In this document: piece after piece, positions 1 to 4,276 of the stretch | Layout of the letters: the number at the start of each line of letters is the position of its first letter | Position numbering within the stretch: the stretch's first letter is position 1 | Origin: Nitrososphaerota archaeon | Lineage (GTDB): Archaea > Thermoproteota > Nitrososphaeria > Nitrososphaerales > UBA183 | DNA: 5,435 bases | Direction of reading: 5' to 3' | Assembly (NCBI GenBank): GCA_029784825.1 | Contig: JAFMAU010000098.1 | Span: forward strand, 299 to 5,733 | Made by a program: the position numbers and the translations under genes | The notes under the pieces: generated by a model | What the model was told of the DNA's origin: nothing | The model's input: the letters and a program-made list of their open reading frames with translations, nothing else | The model's database searches: none

Positions 1-398
1 GTCACCGTGTTCTGGAGCCAGTAGTCGTAGCTCGAGGCCGTCGTGTTCACCTGCATCACGACGTTCAGCTGGAGCCCCGCGCCGTTGGGGCTCGACCCCT
101 GGGGAGGGTTCGGGATCGTCGACTGCAAGCTGTCGATGACCGCGGTCCCCGTCACGGCGGTCGCCGCCTCCGTGTAGGCGGTCACCGTCCCGGAGTCGTT
201 GAGTATCCCGTAGTCGGCGATGCCGGTGGGGGCGGGCTCAGAGTAGTAGCCGGCGTAGATGTCCACGTGCCCCCTCATAGCAGGCTGACGGGGGCTGGAG
301 TGCTGGAAGGCCGCCGGGGCCAGGGGAGCCGAGACGGCGCAGACCTGGACCGCCAGCAGGAGCCCGAGGGCCAGCGCTGAGGCCCTAGCCCGCTCCAG
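1..398 (-). CDS. Thermopsin-like secreted acid protease (peptidase A5 family), 5' part only
   Basis: The minus strand carries an open frame that leaves the window at position 1, giving about 132 residues of the N-terminal part. It opens with a signal peptide: Glu-Arg-Ala-Arg, then a hydrophobic Ala/Leu/Val core (residues about 6-22) and an Ala-rich cleavage region. The mature part has PAPTGIADYGI, close to the PAPMGIADYG signature of thermopsins. It then has a Thr-rich YTEAATAVTG stretch, LQLNVVMQVNTT, and YDYWLQN, matching the thermopsin QLNVV and YxYWxQNV blocks. Thermopsins are secreted archaeal proteases active at low pH. No ATG, GTG or TTG lies between the upstream in-frame TGA and the signal peptide. 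The first usable codon is CTG at 398. A leaderless GTG at 408 is correctly spaced from a TATA-like box but is in another frame and meets TAG after 7 codons. So either CTG is used or one base has been gained near 396-400. The family call is good; the start is unresolved. Confidence 0.8.
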   Translation of the reverse strand, partial: MERARASALALGLLLAVQVCAVSAPLAPAAFQHSSPRQPAMRGHVDIYAGYYSEPAPTGIADYGILNDSGTVTAYTEAATAVTGTAVIDSLQSTIPNPPQGSSPNGAGLQLNVVMQVNTTASSYDYWLQNTV

Positions 399-428
399 AG
401 AGATTCACAGGGCCGTCCCTTCCCCTTC

Positions 429-439
429 GCATATATCCA
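429..439 (-). promoter_or_regulatory. TATA-like box of the thermopsin-like gene
   Basis: The minus strand reads GGATATATGCG. The centre of the A/T core is near 434, about 26 bases upstream of the GTG at 408. This is the spacing of an archaeal TATA box to the first base of a leaderless mRNA. No Shine-Dalgarno sequence precedes the CTG at 398. Confidence 0.5.
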
Positions 440-510
440 TTCAGGGCGCGGTTGCTTCCGGGCGGTACTCGTGGGGCCTGGCCGGCCGCCGGGGGAACCC
501 CTAGCATCTC

Positions 511-575
511 CAAAATCGGGGCTGCGAAGTTAATTCATCCTGTTCGCCGGCGGGTGACTACATTTTCCGATTTTG
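511..575. repeat. Inverted repeat CAAAATCGG / CCGATTTTG
   Basis: CAAAATCGG at 511-519 is matched by its exact reverse complement at 567-575, separated by 47 bases, between the thermopsin promoter and the end of the Fic gene. The right arm forms part of the loop and edge of the GGTGACTAC hairpin. The function is unknown; it could be chance or a trace of rearrangement. Confidence 0.35.
552..563. repeat. Left copy of a 12-bp direct repeat flanking the Fic gene
   Basis: GGGTGACTACAT here is identical to 1531-1542. The two copies bracket the whole Fic gene: this one lies 16 bases beyond its stop codon, the other 11 bases before its start codon. A flanking perfect repeat of this length may be a target-site duplication, a recombination site or an operator motif. 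Confidence 0.55.
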
Positions 576-583
576 TAGTCACC
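553..583. repeat. Hairpin-forming inverted repeat at the 3' end of the Fic gene
   Basis: GGTGACTAC (553-561) and GTAGTCACC (575-583) are perfect 9-bp arms around a 13-base A/T-rich spacer. The Fic stop codon TGA (579-581 on the minus strand) lies inside one arm. In RNA this gives a 9-bp stem with a 13-base loop, which may stabilise or end the transcript. No U-tract follows, so it is not a classic terminator. Confidence 0.6.
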
Positions 584-1520
584 TCTTCATCGCAGCCTTG
601 AGCCTCCTGTGCTCTTTCATCATGAGGTCGAGGGTGGGCCGGAGGTTCTCGGTCGTCTGGTACTCCCTCAGGGCGCCGTAGTACTCTCTCCGGTTCTCAA
701 TCTCGATGTTGAGGGGCGGCAGCCCGTGCTTGAGAAGAACGTAGACGAGAAGGAGCCTGCCAACCCGCCCGTTGCCGTCCTGGAACGGGTGGATCGTCTC
801 AAACTGGTTGTGGACCACGGCCGCCAGCACGAGCGGAGGATAGTTGTCTTTGTTTTCTCGATGCCATGCGGCCAGCCTCTTCAGCATGGCATCGACCTGG
901 CTGGCGGGGGCCCCTTGGTGTATCACCCTCCCTGCGCTGCCGACGACTGAGACTTCGACCCCGCTCTTCCGCCTGGTCTCTCCGGCGACCGGCTTCGAGT
1001 TCTTGAACACCATCCTGTGCAGCTCTCTGACCAAGTCCATCGACAGAGGGTCGTCTGTTCGCCTGATGTACCTGACCGCCTCTGCGACCCCGAGGGTCTC
1101 GGATATCTCCTCCTTGCTCTTCTCTGGCCACTGCCGGTCGCCGAGTATCTGTCTGACTTCCTGCCTCGAGACCTTGGAGCCTTCGATGGCGTTCGTGTGG
1201 TACGTGAACTCCTCGGTGAAGTTCCTCCAGTCGTCCTCGCTCAGGTGTGCCAGCTTTATCCTGACCTTCGTCGAAAGGAGCGCAACTTCTCGCATCTCCT
1301 CAGCCGACAGGACTGTGCGGTAGGGATCGCCGATCGATTGCGCCGACCGGACTCTTTTCTCGAGCTCCCCGCTGGCCTCGCTTGACCGCTTCTCAACCTC
1401 GGCTTTGCTGAGGTCCGTCCCAAGGAAGACGCGGGCCTTCGCCACGCGGGGGCCAAGGCGGTAGGAGGCCGCAAGGTAGTACTTTCTCCTCCCGTTGACG
1501 ACGCGTATTTCGACGTGCAC
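579..1520 (-). CDS. fic: Fic domain protein (AMP-transferase fold) with N-terminal inhibitory motif
   Basis: The 313-residue protein carries the Fic active-site loop HPFQDGNGRVGR at residues 244-255. The catalytic His244 and the Asp, Gly, Asn, Gly and Arg residues that bind nucleotide phosphates are all present. Upstream are the conserved GETRRKSGVEV flap segment (180-190) and the HQGAP stretch (201-205). Residues 109-114 (TNAIEG) fit the inhibitory (S/T)xxxE(G/N) motif, whose Glu blocks ATP positioning; with the motif N-terminal, this is a class II, self-inhibited Fic protein. Residues 1-60 form an extension (KYYLAASYRLG... then LGTDLS) of a kind seen in archaeal Fic proteins. Family members transfer AMP from ATP to a Ser, Thr or Tyr hydroxyl of a target protein; the target here is unknown. 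The start is GTG, about 25 bases below a TATA-like box, so the mRNA is probably leaderless. It lies directly downstream of vapB and a vapC stub, in the place where a VapC toxin would be. Confidence 0.93.
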   Translation of the reverse strand: MHVEIRVVNGRRKYYLAASYRLGPRVAKARVFLGTDLSKAEVEKRSSEASGELEKRVRSAQSIGDPYRTVLSAEEMREVALLSTKVRIKLAHLSEDDWRNFTEEFTYHTNAIEGSKVSRQEVRQILGDRQWPEKSKEEISETLGVAEAVRYIRRTDDPLSMDLVRELHRMVFKNSKPVAGETRRKSGVEVSVVGSAGRVIHQGAPASQVDAMLKRLAAWHRENKDNYPPLVLAAVVHNQFETIHPFQDGNGRVGRLLLVYVLLKHGLPPLNIEIENRREYYGALREYQTTENLRPTLDLMMKEHRRLKAAMKR

Positions 1521-1530
1521 AGTATAAGAT

Positions 1531-1542
1531 GGGTGACTACAT
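1531..1542. repeat. Right copy of the 12-bp direct repeat flanking the Fic gene
   Basis: GGGTGACTACAT is identical to 552-563 and sits between the Fic TATA box and its GTG start. A degenerate third copy, CGGGTGACCAC, lies at 1561-1571. It matches CGGGTGACTAC of the left site at 10 of 11 positions and starts exactly 30 bases from this copy. Confidence 0.55.
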
Positions 1543-1555
1543 ACTTAAGTTTCAC
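1541..1555 (-). promoter_or_regulatory. BRE/TATA promoter of the Fic gene
   Basis: The minus strand reads GTGAAACTTAAGTAT: a purine-rich BRE-like GTGAAA followed by the TATA-like CTTAAGTAT. Its centre, near 1545, is 25 bases upstream of the GTG at 1520, the geometry of a leaderless archaeal mRNA. The box lies between two GGTGACYAC motifs spaced 30 bases apart, a plausible repressor arrangement (inference). Confidence 0.55.
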
Positions 1556-1604
1556 ACCAACGGGTGACCACGCGCTTGGGCTCGGTGTCGAGCACGAACT
1601 TCAA
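1545..1604 (-). pseudogene. vapC: Truncated vapC (PIN-domain toxin) 5' stub
   Basis: The TTG at 1604 overlaps the vapB stop codon as TTGA, the usual coupling in vapBC operons. It opens a frame reading M-K-F-V-L-D-T, the canonical first strand and first catalytic Asp of a VapC PIN-domain ribonuclease. Homology is lost at the next residue: 12 unrelated residues follow (EPKRVVTRWCET) before TAA at 1545-1547. A VapC is normally about 130 residues, so over 90 percent is missing and none of the later catalytic acidic residues are present. No other PIN fragment is visible in the window. The break falls next to the GGTGACCAC motif and the Fic promoter, so the loss probably accompanied arrival of the Fic segment (inference). 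Confidence 0.65.
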
Positions 1605-1837
1605 TCGGCATTTCCTGACTTCTTGTACCCAGAGGCGAGAGCGGCATTGACTTTGTGCCCAACATCCAACGCATCTTTGTCCGTCAACTTGCTCCTCTTT
1701 GTCATCTCATCCATCAGCTCGAGCTTGCCCGCATACTCCCAGATGGCTTGCCTTGCCACTTCGCTCCACTTGATTTCGGGGTGGCTCTTCATTATCCTAT
1801 GAAGTTCTTCCTGGACTGCCAGCGTGACGTTGGTCAA
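1601..1837 (-). CDS. vapB: VapB-type ribbon-helix-helix antitoxin
   Basis: The 78-residue protein begins with a short beta strand, [13 protein letters not shown], which would form the DNA-binding ribbon of a dimer. Two helices follow, with the very characteristic archaeal VapB block [14 protein letters not shown] at about residues 19-32. The C-terminal part ([23 protein letters not shown]) matches the VapB region that wraps around and inhibits the VapC toxin. TTG at 1837 is chosen because family members start one or two residues before the strand. The longer frame from TTG at 1888 adds 17 atypical residues and would begin upstream of the apparent TATA box. VapB proteins repress their own operon and neutralise VapC. 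Here the partner gene is a stub, so the protein is either an orphan, a regulator of the adjacent Fic gene, or an antitoxin for VapC proteins encoded elsewhere. Confidence 0.87.
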   Translation of the reverse strand: MTNVTLAVQEELHRIMKSHPEIKWSEVARQAIWEYAGKLELMDEMTKRSKLTDKDALDVGHKVNAALASGYKKSGNAD

Positions 1838-1860
1838 CTGTCCATCTCGCCTATTTGCAT
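1834..1860 (-). other. Possible 8-codon leader ORF coupled to vapB
   Basis: An ATG at 1860 opens a mini-ORF of eight residues (MQIGEMDS). Its TGA stop overlaps the TTG start of vapB as TTGA. The ATG is about 21 bases below the TATA-like box, a little short for a leaderless start. Such a leader could deliver ribosomes to the weak TTG start. It is very short and may be chance. Confidence 0.2.
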
Positions 1861-1873
1861 TATGTGTCTTCAC

Positions 1874-1886
1874 ATATTTGATAAAC
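1874..1886 (-). promoter_or_regulatory. TATA-like box upstream of vapB
   Basis: The minus strand reads GTTTATCAAATAT, an A/T-rich block in otherwise GC-rich DNA. Its centre near 1881 predicts a transcript starting around 1855, giving a leader of roughly 18 bases before the TTG start of vapB at 1837. A short palindrome, GGCGGTCCGCC (1904-1914), lies just upstream and could be an operator. Confidence 0.4.
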
Positions 1887-1888
1887 AA

Positions 1889-2230
1889 TCCGACCTGCTT
1901 CCAGGCGGTCCGCCCTGCCCACCCACCAATACCCCAACTCCATGATGAGGGTGCTCCCGGCGGAGGCGCGACGAGCCCTACGTACGGCGAGAACGAGTTC
2001 TGATTGCCGCTAACCCGGGGCTCGAGTCCCGGCCGGGATATGAATTTCCGGGCTTAGTACGGACAACCACGGTCGAGCCTATAAGGCAGCTTATTGGCAT
2101 CCAAGGTTCGTGAATCCCGCCTGACGGTGCGCTGGAATCGAAATCCTTCTTCATTCCTAACGGATGGTTGGTGTGAACGAGTAGCCCATTGACGCCCCAG
2201 CAGGCGCGTGCATTGGGATGGAAGGCCCGG
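1889..2230. other. Gene-free stretch between divergent vapB and the membrane protein gene
   Basis: About 340 bases separate the two divergent genes. It contains the small palindrome GGCGGTCCGCC at 1904-1914, a tRNA 3'-end-like remnant at 2014-2040, and a weak TATA-like CTATAAGG at 2079-2086. That box is the only candidate plus-strand promoter element seen, and would give a leader of over 80 bases before either possible start of the membrane protein. I see no convincing coding sequence; the longer frames here on both strands have no protein-like character. Confidence 0.5.
2014..2040 (+). other. tRNA 3'-end-like remnant (T-arm plus acceptor strand), possible attachment site
   Basis: The segment contains a T-loop-like CTCGAGT (2021-2027) flanked by CCGGG and CCCGG arms with one extra G on the 5' side. 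It is followed by an acceptor-like CCGGGAT. A matching TCCCGG lies about 80 bases upstream at 1955-1960. No acceptable D-arm or anticodon arm can be drawn between them, so it is not an intact tRNA. Duplicated tRNA 3' ends are the usual scar of tyrosine-recombinase integration, and such an enzyme is encoded at the right end of this window. I found no second copy inside the window. Confidence 0.35.
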
Positions 2231-3730
2231 ATGAGGCGCCTTCGGGACCCAAGGCTGATCATCTGGTGGAGCATCGCCTGGGCGATCGCCGTAATGGCAC
2301 TGGCTCCTCTCGTCAATTTCATCACCCCGTTCCTGAATCCCTCGTACGCGAACCAGTGGACTCCGGACCTCTACTGGAGGTTGGTACTCTACTGGCACGG
2401 TGGGATATTCATCCCATGGGTGACCGTGTTGGCCGCGCTGGTCTGTTTGAAGTTCGGCCTGAATGACGCGACAGGGTGGTCGGGTCACCTAGTCAGGAAC
2501 TCTGTCTTCCTCGGCGCGTACTTTGCCGTGCCCATAGGTGGGATAGCCGGCATCTTCGACGTCTATGACCACTTCGCCTTGGGTGCCCCTCTCTGGACGC
2601 AAATCTGGGCCTTCTTGATTGCCGACGAGATGGCGATTGCGCTGCTGCTGGCCATCGCGTTCTATCCCAGAACGCATGGAGGATACCGGAAGGCGGGCAT
2701 GCCGTTCTACACCATCGAGGCAGGGGTGGCGGGAGCGCTCTTTGCGGCGGTGATGGGGCACATCGGAGGCTGGATAACCTGGTTCGGGCCCTGGCCACAG
2801 ATCGTACCTCAGTACGTGAGCTCACAGTTAGGGAATTCCAATAGTACGAATTTGATCATGTTCACCGAGAACGTGGTCGGCAGCCACTCTCACCTGATGC
2901 TAGTCTCTTTGATGGCTGGCGTGGTGGCCCTGGTCGCTGTGACATTCGGCTACAATGCGTGGTCCAGGAGGTCGAGGTTGGCGGCGGACTTCGGCTTCGG
3001 CGTCATGATAGCATCTCTCCTGGGAGCCATGTGGATATACATTGTGTCTGGTGTAGGGAATTATGCGATACCGACGTTCTTCCAGTCTGGGTTGAATGGG
3101 ATTGCCGGGGACGACATAGTGACAGGTTTCGTGGGGCTTGGCGCGGCGTTCGTCCTCGCGGGCTTTCTGGGGTACTCTCTCGGTAGGGACGGCAACGGAA
3201 GGCGTAGGCTCTCCGACTCCCTGCTTGGCTCGGTGGTCGCCAGTTGGTTGGTCATCTACTTCGTCATACCGGTCACCGGGTATTACATCGAATTGAACGA
3301 GAACTTCTACCAGGCCACCGGGGCGGGTTTCGACGCTGCGTTCACGAGGTTCCACCAAGACTTCGCATTCTTCCTGCTCCCCGCGGTAGTCACGCTGGTC
3401 CTGGTCCTCGAGGCTTACGGCATCTCGGGCAAGACCAGGAGACGGGTCGGCTACTTGATCTTCTCTGGGGTGCTGATTACTTTTGTGTTCGGAGAAGCCT
3501 ACACGATGGCCCTCCTCAATCTCGCTTTGCTGGGCGTTGCTGTCTTCGGGGGGTTCCTCATCGGACTCGGGGCTCTGCTAGGGACTGCCTTTCTCTTCAA
3601 AAGGAGCACAACTGGGGATGACCTGTCGCTTCAGAGCTCTGCTAGTGGCACCTCATCTCTTCAGGGAGGGGACAAGCTGAATGACAAGGATGGCAGCAGA
3701 TCTAGGGAAGGGAGAGGTGGAAAGGGTTGA
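2231..3730 (+). CDS. Polytopic membrane protein, about 12 helices, possible divergent heme-copper-oxidase-like heme protein
   Basis: The 499-residue protein has about 12 hydrophobic helices (roughly 9-35, 49-75, 88-109, 124-146, 161-183, 218-240, 251-275, 296-318, 329-349, 375-397, 404-424, 427-456) and a hydrophilic Gly/Ser-rich tail of about 40 residues. ATG at 2231 is preferred because MRRLRDPR then TM1 is a natural membrane-protein start; TTG at 2189 would add 14 residues, and neither has a clear Shine-Dalgarno. Histidines lie in helix II (H56, in WHGG), helix V (H177), helix VI (H219 and H221, in SHSHLM) and helix X (H375, in RFHQDF). In heme-copper oxidases the low-spin heme is held by the helix II His of an HG motif and the last His of HFH in helix X; here HG is kept and HFH reads RFH. 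The helix VII His pair for copper is absent. By inference this may be an inactive or single-heme relative. A CbsB/SoxN-type respiratory membrane subunit is an alternative. The gene is certain; the family is not. Confidence 0.88.
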   Translation: MRRLRDPRLIIWWSIAWAIAVMALAPLVNFITPFLNPSYANQWTPDLYWRLVLYWHGGIFIPWVTVLAALVCLKFGLNDATGWSGHLVRNSVFLGAYFAVPIGGIAGIFDVYDHFALGAPLWTQIWAFLIADEMAIALLLAIAFYPRTHGGYRKAGMPFYTIEAGVAGALFAAVMGHIGGWITWFGPWPQIVPQYVSSQLGNSNSTNLIMFTENVVGSHSHLMLVSLMAGVVALVAVTFGYNAWSRRSRLAADFGFGVMIASLLGAMWIYIVSGVGNYAIPTFFQSGLNGIAGDDIVTGFVGLGAAFVLAGFLGYSLGRDGNGRRRLSDSLLGSVVASWLVIYFVIPVTGYYIELNENFYQATGAGFDAAFTRFHQDFAFFLLPAVVTLVLVLEAYGISGKTRRRVGYLIFSGVLITFVFGEAYTMALLNLALLGVAVFGGFLIGLGALLGTAFLFKRSTTGDDLSLQSSASGTSSLQGGDKLNDKDGSRSREGRGGKG

Positions 3731-3851
3731 AGAGACAATCAAGACCGATGACTGGTTCCGAGTCATAGAGAACTTTGTCGATTGGATGGGAGACGAAGAA
3801 AACCTGCTTGGCACCTGCGAGAAGTCGTCGGAATCCTTCGCCACTCCCTGA
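3681..3851 (+). CDS. Small acidic protein, unrecognised (56 aa)
   Basis: The ATG at 3681 follows GGGAGGGG (3664-3671), a good match to an archaeal ribosome binding site at about 10 bases spacing. The product is strongly acidic, with an amphipathic central stretch (VEETIKTDDWFRVIENFVDW, about residues 14-33) of natural protein-like composition, one Cys, and no membrane segment. The gene overlaps the last 50 bases of the membrane protein gene in another frame. There the membrane protein tail is low-complexity Arg/Gly/Ser, so the small frame reads more like real coding. It may be a translationally coupled partner of the membrane protein. I do not recognise the family. Confidence 0.4.
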   Translation: MTRMAADLGKGEVERVEETIKTDDWFRVIENFVDWMGDEENLLGTCEKSSESFATP

Positions 3852-3861
3852 GGAGCGTGAC

Positions 3862-3996
3862 ATGGCTAACGAGTTGCGAAAGCTGTCGGGCCCGCTTCTA
3901 GCTGCGAATTCGCAGCGAACTCCGTCGGGCCCGAACCCGTTCCGGTACTTCTATGCCCGGCCGAGAGCGCGGCTCAACCTGCCCGCCCATGTGTGA
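3862..3996 (+). CDS. Possible small basic protein, unrecognised (44 aa)
   Basis: The ATG at 3862 lies six bases after AGGAG (3851-3855), a good Shine-Dalgarno placement, and 10 bases after the stop of the preceding small ORF, so the two could be co-transcribed. The product is basic and rich in Pro, Arg and Ser, with no clear domain. Its central codons are made of a nested palindrome (3886-3934), which argues that the DNA structure, not the protein, may be what matters here. Treat as doubtful. Confidence 0.22.
   Translation: MANELRKLSGPLLAANSQRTPSGPNPFRYFYARPRARLNLPAHV
3886..3934. repeat. Nested palindrome / large stem-loop
   Basis: A perfect 16-bp palindrome, GCTGCGAATTCGCAGC (3901-3916), is enclosed by 9-bp inverted arms TCGGGCCCG (3886-3894) and CGGGCCCGA (3926-3934). 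Each arm contains the 8-bp self-palindrome CGGGCCCG. As one structure this makes a two-storey hairpin or cruciform; as DNA sites it gives three dyad elements about 20 bases apart. It could end transcripts from the membrane protein operon, bind a dimeric protein, or be the core of a small non-autonomous element. No T-run follows. Confidence 0.6.
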
Positions 3997-4009
3997 GCAT
4001 CAGCCAGGT

Positions 4010-4096
4010 TTATCCGACAGGTTCTCCTTTGTCTGCCAAGGCTAGCTGACGCAGGACCTCGACCGCCGCTGCTTTTGATTCAATGACGAATATCAC
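4010..4096 (-). CDS. Possible leaderless mini-protein or gene fragment (28 aa)
   Basis: A GTG at 4096 lies 24.5 bases from the centre of the symmetric TATA-like element at 4115-4126 and opens a frame of 28 residues ending at TAA. The start MIFVIESKAAAVEV looks like a beta strand followed by a helix. The frame continues open upstream for seven more codons (AKEAGLD) to a TAA at 4118-4120, so it might instead be the 3' scrap of a longer gene. No family is recognised. Confidence 0.25.
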   Translation of the reverse strand: MIFVIESKAAAVEVLRQLALADKGEPVG

Positions 4097-4114
4097 GTCT
4101 AGTCCTGCTTCTTT

Positions 4115-4126
4115 GGCTTAAATGCC
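4115..4126. promoter_or_regulatory. Symmetric TATA-like element serving two divergent leaderless ORFs
   Basis: GGCTTAAATGCC has GGC/GCC arms around an A/T core. Its centre is 4120.5. An ATG begins at 4145 on the plus strand and a GTG at 4096 on the minus strand, both 24.5 bases away, the distance expected for leaderless archaeal starts. No strong BRE is visible on either side, so activity is inferred from spacing alone. Confidence 0.4.
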
Positions 4127-4144
4127 GGGCCGCACCCTTCCTAC

Positions 4145-4276
4145 ATGCCCGCAAAGCCAGATGCGGCCGGACCGGCGAGCGACGACTACGTGACGATCAG
4201 GAGGTCGGACCTGGAGATGATCCTGGCCCTCCTTCAGAAGCTGGAAGGCGCAAGGCCTTCTCAACGAGCTTCCTGA
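4145..4276 (+). CDS. Small leaderless protein, unrecognised (43 aa), 3' end overlapping the integrase gene
   Basis: The ATG at 4145 has no Shine-Dalgarno but is correctly spaced from the TATA-like element at 4115-4126. A Pro/Ala-rich N-terminus is followed by DDYVTIRRSDLEMILALLQK (residues about 13-32), a convincing strand-plus-amphipathic-helix pattern. The last ten residues (ARPSQRAS region) lose this character and lie antisense to well-supported integrase codons. The gene therefore looks cut off at about 4250 by the integrase segment, with TGA at 4274-4276 reached by chance. The family is unknown. Confidence 0.4.
   Translation: MPAKPDAAGPASDDYVTIRRSDLEMILALLQKLEGARPSQRAS

Noticed and set aside
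609..1385. Plus-strand and alternative-frame ORFs across the Fic gene
   Set aside because: Shadow frames of a gene with an unmistakable HPFxDGNGR motif.
1942..2013. 23-residue plus-strand ORF starting [11 protein letters not shown]
   Set aside because: Very short, no promoter or ribosome binding site, and runs into the tRNA-like segment.
1954..2040. Intact tRNA gene
   Set aside because: Acceptor and T-arm halves are present but no D-stem, D-loop GG or anticodon stem with a 7-base loop can be drawn, and the T-stem has an extra G.
2103..2120. Second T-arm-like GGTTCGTGAATCC
   Set aside because: The loop is nine bases instead of seven and there is no adjacent acceptor pairing.
2816..2825. Palindrome GTGAGCTCAC
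   Set aside because: Lies inside well-supported membrane protein codons; a 10-bp palindrome is expected by chance at this scale.
2054..3358. Long minus-strand frames opposite the membrane protein gene
   Set aside because: Arg/Pro/Ser-rich antisense frames typical of GC-rich coding DNA, with no domains; the plus strand encodes clear membrane helices.
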